From the NCBI RefSeq assembly GCF_030010235.1, contig NZ_JASCRS010000001.1, positions 620,001 through 684,000 on the forward strand: a stretch of DNA of 64,000 nucleotides. Direction: 5' to 3'. The DNA comes from Leucobacter sp. UT-8R-CII-1-4. Its GTDB lineage: Bacteria; Actinomycetota; Actinomycetes; Actinomycetales; Microbacteriaceae. Both the position numbers and the translations under genes were made by a program. Of the stretch, positions 53,205 through 63,294 are shown in pieces. The notes under the pieces are model-generated. The model ran no database searches. It had not been told where the DNA came from and worked only from the letters and a program-made list of their open reading frames with translations. Numbering within the stretch: the stretch's first letter is position 1; every line of letters begins with the position of its first letter.

Positions 53205-53206
53205 GA

Positions 53207-56020
53207 TTACTCTGCCGCGGCGGCAGCCTCGGCCGCCTTCTTCGCAGCGCGGGTAGCTGCTGCCTTCTTTGCGGCCTCTGAACGCTTAGGGTCAACCGCC
53301 TTCTTCGCGCCGGTCGCCGTCTTCTTGGCGGCTGGTTTCTTGGCGGCAGGCTTTTTCGCTGCTGGCTTTTTCGCGGCGGTCTTGCGCTTGACTGGTCCCT
53401 TTGCGCGCTTAATCGCGAGCAATTCGGTGGCACGCTCGAAAGTAATGTCTTCAACGCTATCGCCACGTGGGATCGTCGCGTTCGTTTCGCCGTCGGTGAC
53501 GTATGGGCCGAATCGCCCGTCTTTCACTTTCACTGGCTTACCGCTCACTGGGTCCGCGTCAAACTCTTTCAGCGCACTCGACGCCTTGCGTGCACCGTAC
53601 TTTGGCTGCGCAAACAGCTCTTCGGCACCGGCAAGATCAATCGAGAAGATTGCGTCTTCGCTCGGCAGCGTACGAGTGTCGGTGCCCTTCTTCAGGTAGG
53701 CACCGTAGCGGCCGTTTTGCGCGGTGATTTCGGTGCCATCAGCGTCGGCACCAACCACGCGCGGCAAATCAAGCAGCGCAACAGCCGTGTCAAGCTCAAC
53801 AGTTGCCGGGTCCATGCTCTTGAATAGCGAAGCGGTGCGAGCTTTGTGGCCCTTTGGCAGTTCTTCGTCTTCGTCTGGCAGCTCGGTGACATATGGACCG
53901 AAGCGGCCATTCTTGGCCGCGATCCGCTTACCGGTTACCGGGTGCAGACCGACAATGCGGTCTTCGAGCGGTTCGGCGTCGGCAAGTTCGTGGGCACGGG
54001 CGGCGGTCAATTCATCGGGCGCGAGGCCGTCAGGAATGTTCACGCTGCGTGGCTTGAGCGCTCCGTCTTCGCCGACCTCGCACTTGTCGTCAAAGACTTC
54101 AAGGTAGGGGCCGTACTTGCCATTGCGCAGTGAAATCTCGTCGTCAATACGAATCGTATTAATCGCACGAGCGTCAATCTCACCGAGGTTATCAACCACT
54201 CCTCGCAGGCCGGGGTGGTTGTCGCTTCCGAAGTAGAAGTCGCGTAGCCAGGCTGCACGCTCGGCCTCACCCGCTGCGATGCGGTCGAGGTCGCCCTCCA
54301 TTTCAGCGGTGAAGTCGTAGTTCACGAGCTCTGAGAAGTGCTCTTCAAGTAGACGCACCACCGAGAACGCGATCCAGCTTGGAACAAGCGCCTGGCCCTT
54401 CTTGGTGACGTAGCCGCGATCAGTAATCGTGCCGATAATCGCCGCATAGGTCGATGGTCGGCCAATGCCGAGATCTTCGAGGCGCTTCGTCAAGCTGGCC
54501 TCAGTAAAGCGTGGTGGTGGGCTCGTTTCGTGGCCCTTTGCCTCTGGCTCAACGACAGCGAGACGCTGTCCCTTTGCAAGCTGCGGCAGGTCAACGCTCT
54601 GGTCTTTCGCGCCGCGCTTTTCGTCTTTGCCCTCTTCGTAGGCGAGCAAGAAGCCTGGGAAGGTAATCACGGTGCCACTAGCGGTGAATTCAGCCGCAGC
54701 TGTTCCGGTTTTTGCGGCAGCGTCGGCGACTGAGACGCCGAGGGTGACGGTATCGGTCGAGCCCTTTGCATCAGCCATCTGGCTTGCGACGGTGCGCTTC
54801 CAGATCAGCTCGTAGAGCGCATAGTCACCCTGAGTGAGCTTGCCCTTGAGTTCGGTCGGGCGGGCGAAGGTGTCGCCAGCCGGACGAATTGCCTCGTGCG
54901 CCTCCTGAGCGCCCTTTGCCTTACCCGTGTAGACGCGGGGTGCGTCTGGCAGAGTTTCGGCGCCGTAGAGGGCAGCAGCCTGCTTGCGCGCTGCCTCAAT
55001 CGCCTGCTTCGAGAGCGTTGGCGAGTCGGTACGCATATAAGTGATGTAGCCGTTCTCGTAGAGCGACTGTGCGTGCGACATGGTCTGACGCGAACTGTAG
55101 CGAAGTTTGCGCGAAGCTTCCTGCTGCAGGGTCGAGGTGGTGAACGGAGGTGCCGGACGCCTCGTGTGCGGTTTCGTCTCGACCGAGAGCACCTCGGCAT
55201 TTGCGCCGGTCAGCGCGGCGGCGAGCGCTTCGGCCCGGGTCTGCGGCAGCAGTACGACACCTGCCTGGCGTGACTTTTCTTTCAGCTCACCCAGGTCGTT
55301 GAAGTCAGCACCGGTTGCCAAGCGCTCACCATCGAGGCGAACCAGTTTCGCCTCAAATTGAGTTGGATCGCTCGCGTCGGCACCGGGGTTGAACTGTGCA
55401 GAGAGGTCCCAGTACTCGGCAGCGACGAACGCCATGCGCTCACGCTCACGATCGACAACAATACGGGTTGCAGCCGACTGCACACGGCCGGCCGAGAGCT
55501 TCGGTGCGACCTTGCGCCAGAGCACTGGCGAGATGTCGTACCCGTAGAGCCGGTCGAGGATACGACGGGTTTCTTGAGCGTCTACCAACGCAAAGTCGAT
55601 GTCACGCGTGTTTGCTTTCGCCTGCTCGATCGCTTCTTTGGTGATCTCGTGGAACACCATTCGGCGAACCGGAACCTTTGGCTTGAGCACTTCAAGCAGA
55701 TGCCACGCGATGGCTTCACCCTCGCGGTCCTCATCGGTTGCGAGCCACAGCTCGTCCGCATCTTTTAGCGCCCGCTTGAGCTCGGTGACAGTTTTCTTCT
55801 TGTTTGCGTTGACCACGTAGTACGGAGCGAAGTCCTGCTCAACGTCTACCGCGAACTTGCCAAACGGGCCCTTTTTCAGCTCCGCCGGGAGTTCTGAGGG
55901 TTCGGCGAGGTCTCGAATGTGTCCGACTGAAGCGATTACTTCATAGTCGTCGCCGAGGTACCCGCCGATGGTCTTCGCCTTCGTCGGGGACTCCACAATA
56001 ACGAGTTTCTTCGCGCCCAC
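53207..56020 (-). CDS. topA: DNA topoisomerase I
   Basis: 937 residues, type IA. Toprim domain from the start (KKLVIVESPTKAKTIGGYLG), DEDREGEAIAWHLLE, and the catalytic Tyr region GYITYMRTDSPTLS near residue 335. Then repeated C-terminal modules with the pattern NGRFGPYV / DGRFGPYV (at least four), and a lysine/alanine-rich tail (AAKKPAAKKPAAKK) typical of actinobacterial TopA and thought to help DNA binding. GTG 56020 has AAGGAG five bases upstream; the longer frame (56071) adds a non-homologous 17 residues. Confidence 0.96.
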   Translation of the reverse strand: MGAKKLVIVESPTKAKTIGGYLGDDYEVIASVGHIRDLAEPSELPAELKKGPFGKFAVDVEQDFAPYYVVNANKKKTVTELKRALKDADELWLATDEDREGEAIAWHLLEVLKPKVPVRRMVFHEITKEAIEQAKANTRDIDFALVDAQETRRILDRLYGYDISPVLWRKVAPKLSAGRVQSAATRIVVDRERERMAFVAAEYWDLSAQFNPGADASDPTQFEAKLVRLDGERLATGADFNDLGELKEKSRQAGVVLLPQTRAEALAAALTGANAEVLSVETKPHTRRPAPPFTTSTLQQEASRKLRYSSRQTMSHAQSLYENGYITYMRTDSPTLSKQAIEAARKQAAALYGAETLPDAPRVYTGKAKGAQEAHEAIRPAGDTFARPTELKGKLTQGDYALYELIWKRTVASQMADAKGSTDTVTLGVSVADAAAKTGTAAAEFTASGTVITFPGFLLAYEEGKDEKRGAKDQSVDLPQLAKGQRLAVVEPEAKGHETSPPPRFTEASLTKRLEDLGIGRPSTYAAIIGTITDRGYVTKKGQALVPSWIAFSVVRLLEEHFSELVNYDFTAEMEGDLDRIAAGEAERAAWLRDFYFGSDNHPGLRGVVDNLGEIDARAINTIRIDDEISLRNGKYGPYLEVFDDKCEVGEDGALKPRSVNIPDGLAPDELTAARAHELADAEPLEDRIVGLHPVTGKRIAAKNGRFGPYVTELPDEDEELPKGHKARTASLFKSMDPATVELDTAVALLDLPRVVGADADGTEITAQNGRYGAYLKKGTDTRTLPSEDAIFSIDLAGAEELFAQPKYGARKASSALKEFDADPVSGKPVKVKDGRFGPYVTDGETNATIPRGDSVEDITFERATELLAIKRAKGPVKRKTAAKKPAAKKPAAKKPAAKKTATGAKKAVDPKRSEAAKKAAATRAAKKAAEAAAAAE

Positions 56021-56197
56021 AGCGCTCCTTCTCAAGGTATATCTAAGTGTGATGCGGTCCTGGGGCACCACTCTATGTCAATGATGGCGCTGCGTGTGAA
56101 CGCTAGGCCTCTCTCTAAAACATAGTCTGCACGGTCAGGCTGATGCGAACCTGGCCGCGTCTCAGCTTCACTCCGCACGTGTCGAAAGCGAACAGAT

Positions 56198-57541
56198 CTA
56201 CGCCGCAGCCGCCGCTCTTGCCGCTGCTGGCAGCGCCTCGGCGATCCGGGCGATCGCTGTTTCGTTGTGGGCCGCACTCACAAACCAGGCTTCGAATGCA
56301 CTCGGCGGCAGGTTCACGCCACCGGCCAGCATTGCGTGGAAGAAAGCGCGGTGCTTCGCGGTGTCTTGTGTGAGCACTTGGTCGTAGTTTGCCGGTGCTA
56401 CCGGGAAGTCACCAAAGAGCACGCTCAGCAGAGTTCCGGCGCGTTGCACCCGGTGGGCCACCCCTGCTTCGCCAAGGGCGCGGGTCACTTCAATCTCTAG
56501 CGCATCGGCTGCCGCGGCAAGTCTCTCGTAGGCTGCTGTATCTGCACCGCGCAGGGTGGCAAGGCCCGCGGCGACGGCGATCGGGTTACCGGAGAGGGTG
56601 CCGCCCTGATAGACGGGACCGAGCGGGGCGAGCAGATCCATCAGTTCAGCGCGGCCACCGATCGCGGCCAATGGTAGGCCGCCGCCAACTACTTTGCCGA
56701 ACGTAAAAAGATCTGGGCGAACGTTCGCGGGAATCGTGTCGCGTTCGATTCCCCAATACCCTGAGGGGCCCGCCCGGAATCCGGTGAGAACTTCATCGGT
56801 AATCACGAGCGCACCATTGCGATGCGCGAGGGTGATGAGTCCCTCGGTGAATCCTGGGTCTGGCGGCAGTACGCCCATGTTCGCTGCGGCCGACTCGGTG
56901 ATCACCGCAGCGATCTGGCCCTCGTGCCGCGCGAAAGCGTCGGCGATCGCGACCAGGTTGTTGTAGGGCAGCACAAGCGTCTGCCCTGCGGTGGCTTCGG
57001 TGACGCCTGCCGATCCTGGCAGACTAAATGTGGCGAGCCCCGAGCCTGCAGCGGCAAGCAGGCCATCTGAGTGTCCGTGATAGTGACCGGCAAACTTAAT
57101 GATGAGCGGTCGCCCGGTCGCGCCTCTCGCGATTCGAATGGCAGTCATGGTTGCTTCGGTGCCGGTTGATACCATGCGCACCCGCTCTACTTCGGGCATT
57201 CGAGCAATAATCTCTTCGGCCAGTTCAGCTTCGGCGGGCACTGAAGCTCCGAAGCCGAGACCGTGCGCGGCTGCTTCTTGTACGGCGGCAACTACTGTCG
57301 GCTCGGCGTGACCGAGTAGCGCTGGCCCCCACTGTCCAACAAGGTCAACATAGTCATTGCCGTCGGCGTCGGTAACGGTGGCCCCTGATCCGCTGACAAA
57401 GAATCGTGGCGTGCCACCGACCGAGCCGTAGGCACGAACGGGCGAGTTTACGCCGCCGGGAATCACCCTGGTGGCGCGAGCCGCATACTCTGCAGAGCGC
57501 GGAGTGTGTTGCGCTTGAAACTTCATCTCATCAAAATTCAT
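56198..57541 (-). CDS. hemL: Glutamate-1-semialdehyde 2,1-aminomutase
   Basis: Makes 5-aminolevulinate from glutamate-1-semialdehyde, using PLP. 447 residues: [47 protein letters not shown], and the PLP lysine in [18 protein letters not shown] (about 280). The ATG at 57541 overlaps the hemB stop (ATGA); GTG 57550 is an alternative. With hemA at the other end of the cluster, the organism uses the glutamate (C5) route. Confidence 0.96.
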   Translation of the reverse strand: MNFDEMKFQAQHTPRSAEYAARATRVIPGGVNSPVRAYGSVGGTPRFFVSGSGATVTDADGNDYVDLVGQWGPALLGHAEPTVVAAVQEAAAHGLGFGASVPAEAELAEEIIARMPEVERVRMVSTGTEATMTAIRIARGATGRPLIIKFAGHYHGHSDGLLAAAGSGLATFSLPGSAGVTEATAGQTLVLPYNNLVAIADAFARHEGQIAAVITESAAANMGVLPPDPGFTEGLITLAHRNGALVITDEVLTGFRAGPSGYWGIERDTIPANVRPDLFTFGKVVGGGLPLAAIGGRAELMDLLAPLGPVYQGGTLSGNPIAVAAGLATLRGADTAAYERLAAAADALEIEVTRALGEAGVAHRVQRAGTLLSVLFGDFPVAPANYDQVLTQDTAKHRAFFHAMLAGGVNLPPSAFEAWFVSAAHNETAIARIAEALPAAARAAAAA

Positions 57542-58527
57542 CGGATCCACCCCGCAAGTTCGGTAGCGAAGTAGCTCAGAATGGCATCTGCCCCTGCACG
57601 CTTAATACCGATCACAGATTCTTCAATGGCTCGCTGCCGGTCGATCCACCCGTTTGCTGCCGCTGCCTCGATCATGGCCGCTTCACCAGAAACCTGGTAC
57701 GCCCACACTGGCACAGAGCTTGTCTCAGAAACGTCTGCGAGCACGTCTAGGTAGCTCATTGCAGGTTTCACCATCACGACATCTGCGCCTTCGGCGATAT
57801 CTAGTTCCACCTCGCGTAGTCCCTCGCGTCGATTCGCTGGATCCATCTGGTAACCCCGGCGGTCACCTGTGAGCTGAGAATCAACTGCTTCACGAAACGG
57901 CCCATAAAACGCCGACGCATACTTAGCTGAATAGGCCAGCAGCGCGGTGTGACTAAACCCTTGCTCGTCGAGAGCCGCACGAACCGCCGCCACCTGGCCG
58001 TCCATCATGCCCGAAAGCCCCAGCAGCGCAGAGCCCGACTCGGCTTGCGCGAGTGCCATCGCCCGGTAGCGCTCTAACGTCGCATCATTGTCGACGCCCG
58101 CTACAGCACCGGGGGTGCGGGCATCAGCGAGCACTCCACAGTGCCCGTGGTCGGTAAATTCGTCAAGGCAGAGGTCGGTCTGCACCACGAGCGCGTCGCC
58201 AGCTTCGGCAACAACAGCCCTGGTCGCCACGTTCAGTATCCCGTTCGGATCATCGGCCGCGCTGCCCACTGCGTCACGCACCTCAGGAATGCCGAAAAGC
58301 ATCACTCCGCCTACGCCAGCCTCGGCTGCCTCAGCCACGGCACCACGCAGCGAATCAACTGTGTGCTGCACCACGCCAGGCATCGATGTGATTGGGCGCG
58401 GCTCAGTGATTCCCTCGCGCACGAACAGCGGCAATACGAGTTCGGCGGGATGCAAGCGAGTTTCGGCTGCGAGATTGCGCAGCGCGGGAGTCGCCCGCAA
58501 GCGGCGTGGACGGATGGTTGGAATCAT
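57538..58527 (-). CDS. hemB: Porphobilinogen synthase
   Basis: Condenses two 5-aminolevulinates. 329 residues: the two active-site lysines in [13 protein letters not shown] and [10 protein letters not shown]. The metal region reads [15 protein letters not shown]: Cys, Asp and Cys instead of three Cys, a hybrid of the zinc type and the Mg type that I recall as common in Actinobacteria. ATG 58527 has AAGGAA upstream; the frame start at 58551 is earlier but lacks a site. Coupled to hemL. Confidence 0.95.
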   Translation of the reverse strand: MIPTIRPRRLRATPALRNLAAETRLHPAELVLPLFVREGITEPRPITSMPGVVQHTVDSLRGAVAEAAEAGVGGVMLFGIPEVRDAVGSAADDPNGILNVATRAVVAEAGDALVVQTDLCLDEFTDHGHCGVLADARTPGAVAGVDNDATLERYRAMALAQAESGSALLGLSGMMDGQVAAVRAALDEQGFSHTALLAYSAKYASAFYGPFREAVDSQLTGDRRGYQMDPANRREGLREVELDIAEGADVVMVKPAMSYLDVLADVSETSSVPVWAYQVSGEAAMIEAAAANGWIDRQRAIEESVIGIKRAGADAILSYFATELAGWIR

Positions 58528-58633
58528 GATTGTTTCCTTGGGTTCAAGCATTAGAAGATTTGAAAATCACGAAGGATCGCCAGGCGTTTTCTGACAGACA
58601 ACCCCCGCTGGCTTCGTCAAGATTTGTAGCGGA

Positions 58634-59419
58634 TCAGGGCGATCCGGTGAGCCGCTCACAATAGGCAGCGAGTTCTTCGACCACGCCCTCGGCTGTGTGT
58701 TCAGTGGCGATCACATTGGGCGGCATCTTGAGGCCGGTCAAAATACGCGCGGTCGGCTGGCCGATCGCCGCGATAATCGTGCGTTCTGGGAGCGGCGCAA
58801 ACCGGGTCGCAAGCGCCCGTGCCCCAGAAGCGCTAAACACCAGAACCGCCTCAAGCTCACTCGCAAGCGCGGCATCGTTCAGGGGTTCTGCCGGAGCTGG
58901 AGCAGTGCAGTACGCGGTGACCCTGGTGGGCTGGTGGCCCGCATCAAACAGTGCGCGTTCAACCGTTGGCTCAGCAATTTCAGAGAGCGGCAACAGCACA
59001 CGAGCGCTGCCCCCGGGCACAGCATTTGCCCGCAGTTCTTCGGTCAGCGCCAAGCCAAGCGCCTCTCCCGTAAACTCGCACTCCGGGGTGAGGGCTACAC
59101 GGAAGCCCGCTTCGCTCAACGCTTTCGCCGTTGCCGGGCCAACTGCAGCGATTCGACCGATGTCTCGCCTCGCACCCGTCTCAAGCAGCACCTCGACTGT
59201 TCTGGCACTGGTCACAACCAGCCAATCAAAATAGCCACTGTTCCAGAGCGAGATGGCGTCGTGCAGCGCTGCAGCATCGCTCGGTTCTGCGTGTTTGATC
59301 AGGCGCACAAGCACTGGCGCACCGCCGCGCTCGCGCACAAGATCACCGATCTGTTCGCCTGAGGATCCATCGCGCGGCACCAACACGCGCATTCCGGCAA
59401 GCGGAACCGCCGCGCTCAT
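58634..59419 (-). CDS. hemD: Uroporphyrinogen-III synthase
   Basis: Closes the tetrapyrrole ring with inversion of ring D. 261 residues, low conservation as usual for the family: LAGMRVLVPRDGSS, FDWLVVTSARTVEVLLE (the VVTSARTV pattern), IAAVGPATAKALSEAGF, and VFSASGARAL with IAAIGQPTARIL. Overlaps hemC (ATGA). A 106-base gap separates it from hemB. Confidence 0.93.
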   Translation of the reverse strand: MSAAVPLAGMRVLVPRDGSSGEQIGDLVRERGGAPVLVRLIKHAEPSDAAALHDAISLWNSGYFDWLVVTSARTVEVLLETGARRDIGRIAAVGPATAKALSEAGFRVALTPECEFTGEALGLALTEELRANAVPGGSARVLLPLSEIAEPTVERALFDAGHQPTRVTAYCTAPAPAEPLNDAALASELEAVLVFSASGARALATRFAPLPERTIIAAIGQPTARILTGLKMPPNVIATEHTAEGVVEELAAYCERLTGSP

Positions 59420-60498
59420 CGGGTGCCTCGAAGTGGTGCAAGTTCTTCAGCGCCACGCTCAAGCAACGCCGCGGCAACTATACGACCAAGCTCAGCTGGA
59501 ATCTCAGCATCTGGCGCAGCTGCATCAAACGACAGCGAAGCGCTTGCGGTGAGCTGTTCACTACCGTCGAGTCGATACACCGAAGCACTCAGAGTCAGCA
59601 CCCCATCAGTGAGTGATGCGGTTGCGCCGATCGGTGCTGCACAACCGGCTTCAAGTGTGCCGAGCAAAAATCGTTCTGCGAGCGCTTCCGCCCGGGCCTT
59701 GGCCTCGTCGAGCGCCGCGAGCGCGGTGCGAAAAGGTTCGGCGGCGACATCGGCACTGCGCACTTCAATGGCGAGCGCACCCTGTCCGGGCGCAGGCGGA
59801 GCATCACTCAGTTCGAAGCGTTCAGCAATCGCGTCAGCTCTGCCGATTCGGTCAAGCCCGGCCGCAGCAAGCACGACCGCGTCGAGATCATTCCCGACGC
59901 GTCCGAGGCGGGTATCAACATTGCCTCGAAGATCAGAGACTTGAAGATCGGGGCGGCGCGCAAGAAGCTGCGCTGCCCTGCGGGGCGATCCAGTGCCAAC
60001 TTTCGCGGCGACCGGCAACGTTTCGAGTGTGAACCCATCGCGCGAGCAAAGTGCGTCCCGTGGATCCGCTCGCACCGGAACGGCACCGAGCGAAATCCCT
60101 TCGCAGGGACCGGTCGGCAGATCTTTGAGCGAGTGCACCGCCAGGTCGCACTCGCCACCGAGCAGAGCATCACGCAGCGCGCTGACAAACACACCGGTGC
60201 CGCCGAGCTGTGCTAGCGGAGCTCGCGAAACATCACCGTGTGTGGTGATGATCACCAACGCCACTTCGTATCCCGTAGCGAGAGCGATTTGTTCAGCGAC
60301 AGTTGTCGTCTGCGACACCGCAAGCGCGCTCCCCCGCGTGCCAATTCGGATCAGGCCCGGTTCGGCCGAAACCTCGCCGCTTGGCCTCGTGACTTTCCCA
60401 GCGTTGGGTCGGCCAGCGGCGGGATGGCCCTCGGGAAGCGGTGCGGGTGTCGCCGACGAATGCGCGATAGGCGCAGAATGGGCGGACTTCATGGTCAT
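59416..60498 (-). CDS. hemC: Porphobilinogen deaminase
   Basis: Polymerises four porphobilinogens. 360 residues: LIRIGTRGSALAVSQT, VHSLKDLPT, VGTGSPRRAAQL, and the cofactor-bearing Cys in LEAGCAAPIGA (about 283). An N-terminal extension of about 47 residues, rich in Pro and Ala, precedes the domain; the ATG at 60498 overlaps the hemY stop, so the start is well supported. Coupled to hemD. Confidence 0.96.
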   Translation of the reverse strand: MTMKSAHSAPIAHSSATPAPLPEGHPAAGRPNAGKVTRPSGEVSAEPGLIRIGTRGSALAVSQTTTVAEQIALATGYEVALVIITTHGDVSRAPLAQLGGTGVFVSALRDALLGGECDLAVHSLKDLPTGPCEGISLGAVPVRADPRDALCSRDGFTLETLPVAAKVGTGSPRRAAQLLARRPDLQVSDLRGNVDTRLGRVGNDLDAVVLAAAGLDRIGRADAIAERFELSDAPPAPGQGALAIEVRSADVAAEPFRTALAALDEAKARAEALAERFLLGTLEAGCAAPIGATASLTDGVLTLSASVYRLDGSEQLTASASLSFDAAAPDAEIPAELGRIVAAALLERGAEELAPLRGTR

Positions 60499-62027
60499 TC
60501 TGGTCGAACTTCACTTTCGGGTTCGGAGTGGCAGGGATGCACGGGCTCAGCAATGAGCCATGCGAAGAGTTCTTGTGCAGCTTTGAGCGCACCTGGAATC
60601 ACAGAGGCAAGACCTGTGCCGTGCACCCAGTCGCCGCTGAGGGCAATGCCGGGTGGCGCCTCGACGTTCGGCCTGTTCTGCGAAGGCGCGGCGATGTGCC
60701 AACGCTGCCTGGCCCGGTCCACGACCTGTTCTGCAGCAATTGCAATACCAAGAATCTGCTCAGCGTCAACCCGGGCCCGCTCAAACGCGGCAGCGTCTGA
60801 GAGTTCCAACGTTTCAGGCCGGATTCCCGCCCGACCGTACGAGAGTCGCAATACGTGCTGCCCGGAAGGGCGTGCGGCAGCCCGATCAGGCCATTTCGCG
60901 GTGACATGGGTGAGAGCTTTCGCGAGAATCAGATTCTCTTTTGCCACATTGCCAGATGCCTGGTCGGCTGGCTGATCCAGCGCAGCAGAATCTTCGCGCT
61001 GCCCACGCGCGCCCACTGAACCAGCGGCAATCAGCACACCGGTACCGCGGGGAGCAGTATCAAGGCGAGAGTTCTCGACCGCTAGAGCGATCACCTCAAC
61101 CTCGTCGTGTTCGGGAGCTTCCCCCGGCAGAGTGACAAGCCCGTGCGCAGCTGCCTCAGGCACCGCGAGCAACACCGCATCTGCCCGGGTGAGAACCGCA
61201 CCGTTTCGATCGCAAAGTTGCCAAGCGCCGTGATCGCGGCTGCGCAGCTCAGCAACTTCAACGCCTGGGTGAACCTCACAACCGAGCCGTCTGATTTCGG
61301 CTTCAAGTGCACGAATCAGCGGCGTCATTCCACCTGAAAGCGCCGCAACCGCACCGCCCGCAGCGCTACTTGCCTGGCGCAGTTTTTTAGCGGCTTTGAT
61401 CAGCGATCGCTCACGCTGATACGCGGCGTCAAGCCCCGGCACCGCCGAGAGCCGAAGCTTCTCCGGGTCGCTCGAGTAGACCCCGAGCGTGACCGGGCGC
61501 ACCAGTCGTTCGAGCACACGAGAGCCAAGCCGAGTAGAAACCAGGTCGGCAATGGTCGGATCTTCACCAAGTTTTGCTGAGCGCAGCGGCAGCCACGGTT
61601 CGATTGCGGCGCGCAGCGAGCCGCGAATCCCAAGGTGCCGCCGGGCTTCTTTCGACAGGGGTTGAGCTGGAATGCCAATGGCTCCCCCGCGCGGCAGCGG
61701 GAGTGCCTGGTCGCCGGCGAGCACCCAAGATCCGAGTGGAGCCGGGTACACAATGTCTTTCGCCAGCCCGAGCTCTGCGAGATAGCAGGCGACGGTGCCG
61801 CCCCGGCTCGCAAATGCCTCGGCCCCCATGTCGGCGGGCACCCCCGCGAGCTCAGTCGCGCGTATTCGGCCTCCGAGCGTCGGCTCTTGCTCCCAGATCG
61901 ACACCCGTACCCCGGTTTTAGCGAGTTCGCGCGCAGCTACCAGCCCAGAAATTCCGCCGCCGACCACGGCAATATGCCGGTTTGCGGGGTCGGTGAACCT
62001 CGCGACGGGGAGTTCTGAAGCTGGCAT
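60495..62027 (-). CDS. hemY: Coproporphyrinogen III / protoporphyrinogen oxidase
   Basis: 510 residues, FAD-dependent. N-terminal Rossmann loop IAVVGGGISGLVAARELAKTG, then GGRIRATEL, and the C-terminal FAD motif LSGDWVHGTGLASVIPGAL. In Gram-positives this enzyme (HemY/CgoX) oxidises coproporphyrinogen III to coproporphyrin III, feeding the coproporphyrin-dependent route. The stop overlaps hemC. hemE lies 14 bases upstream. Confidence 0.92.
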   Translation of the reverse strand: MPASELPVARFTDPANRHIAVVGGGISGLVAARELAKTGVRVSIWEQEPTLGGRIRATELAGVPADMGAEAFASRGGTVACYLAELGLAKDIVYPAPLGSWVLAGDQALPLPRGGAIGIPAQPLSKEARRHLGIRGSLRAAIEPWLPLRSAKLGEDPTIADLVSTRLGSRVLERLVRPVTLGVYSSDPEKLRLSAVPGLDAAYQRERSLIKAAKKLRQASSAAGGAVAALSGGMTPLIRALEAEIRRLGCEVHPGVEVAELRSRDHGAWQLCDRNGAVLTRADAVLLAVPEAAAHGLVTLPGEAPEHDEVEVIALAVENSRLDTAPRGTGVLIAAGSVGARGQREDSAALDQPADQASGNVAKENLILAKALTHVTAKWPDRAAARPSGQHVLRLSYGRAGIRPETLELSDAAAFERARVDAEQILGIAIAAEQVVDRARQRWHIAAPSQNRPNVEAPPGIALSGDWVHGTGLASVIPGALKAAQELFAWLIAEPVHPCHSEPESEVRPE

Positions 62028-62041
62028 AAGAAATCTTGTTG

Positions 62042-63160
62042 CTAGTACGCGTGTGCGAGTTCAACGATGCGGGTGAGTACCGTTGGATCGGTTTCTGGGG
62101 GCACGCCGTGGCCGAGGTTCAGGATGTGCGCTGGCGCGGCTTCACCCCGGCTCAGCACCTCGTTCAAGTGCGCTGCAAGCACCGGTTCAGGAGCGCTCAG
62201 GAACGCTGGATCGAGGTTGCCCTGCAGTGGGAATCTGTGGCCTAGGCGAGCACTTGCTTCGTCGAGCGGTGTTCGCCAGTCGACGCCGATTGCGTTCGGA
62301 TCGATGGCTGCAAGTTCTTCAAGCAGGTGGCCCGAACCGACCGCAAAGTGGATCACCGGAACCGATAGCGGCGCGTCTGCGTAGCCGTGCATTTCGGGGT
62401 GCCGGTAGCCAATGCCGCGCACGAGCGAGAGCGCACGCTCAGAGGCTGGCGCGACATGAGCTCGATAATCATTGACACTCAACGAACCGGCCCACGAATC
62501 AAAGAGTTGCACTGCGCTAGCGCCCGCCTCAACCTGCGCTTCGAGGAAGACAGCGCTCAGATCGGCGGCCCACTCGAGTAGTTCGCGCCAGGTGTCGGGG
62601 TCAGAGTGCATCAGTGCGCGTGCACGAAGGTGCTCACGTGACGGCCCGCCCTCGACGAGGTAGGCGGCGAGGGTAAACGGTGCCCCCGCGAATCCGATCA
62701 GCGGAGTGGCGCCTAGCTCTGCGACCGTGAGTGAGACGGCCTCACGGATCGGGCCGAGGGCAGCCCGGAGGCGTTCGGGCGTGAATTCAGCGCGGCAACG
62801 CGCAACATCTGCTGCCGTGCGAACCGGCTCAGCAAACACCGGACCACGTCCCGCGACGAGGTCTACGTTGACCCCGGCCAGCATCATCGGCACAACGATG
62901 TCGCTGAAAAAGACGGCGGCATCCACTCCATGTCTGCGCACCGGCTGAAGTGTGATTTCGGCTGCAAGCTCGGGATTCACACACGCGTCGAGCATGCGAT
63001 GCTCCGAGCGGAGCGCGCGGTACTCGGGTAGCGAGCGGCCTGCTTGCCGCATAAACCACACCGGCGTGGTCTCTGGTCGGTCGCCTCGAAGCGCGCGGAT
63101 CAGCGGGGCATCACTTGTTTGACCGGAAACAAGTGGGTGGGTGTCAGCAGAAAGTTTCAT
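62042..63160 (-). CDS. hemE: Uroporphyrinogen decarboxylase
   Basis: Removes four carboxylates from uroporphyrinogen III. 372 residues: the N-terminal signature PVWFMRQAGRSLPEYRALR, DAAVFFSDIVVPMMLAG, GFAGAPFTLAAYLVEGG, and GVDWRTPLDEA with NLGHGVPPETDP at the end. First gene of the minus-strand haem operon. TAACAT ends eight bases before the ATG, a possible leaderless start. Confidence 0.97.
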   Translation of the reverse strand: MKLSADTHPLVSGQTSDAPLIRALRGDRPETTPVWFMRQAGRSLPEYRALRSEHRMLDACVNPELAAEITLQPVRRHGVDAAVFFSDIVVPMMLAGVNVDLVAGRGPVFAEPVRTAADVARCRAEFTPERLRAALGPIREAVSLTVAELGATPLIGFAGAPFTLAAYLVEGGPSREHLRARALMHSDPDTWRELLEWAADLSAVFLEAQVEAGASAVQLFDSWAGSLSVNDYRAHVAPASERALSLVRGIGYRHPEMHGYADAPLSVPVIHFAVGSGHLLEELAAIDPNAIGVDWRTPLDEASARLGHRFPLQGNLDPAFLSAPEPVLAAHLNEVLSRGEAAPAHILNLGHGVPPETDPTVLTRIVELAHAY

Positions 63161-63294
63161 CGGACGAGATGTTAGCTCATAGATCTGATGTGTTAGATCA
63201 GATGTGCTCAGCTTAGGGTGATTTCCTTAACTATCCGAACACGAAACTCTCCGGTTCGGCAGCAGATTACCGCCAAAAACTTAAGAAAACTCGA

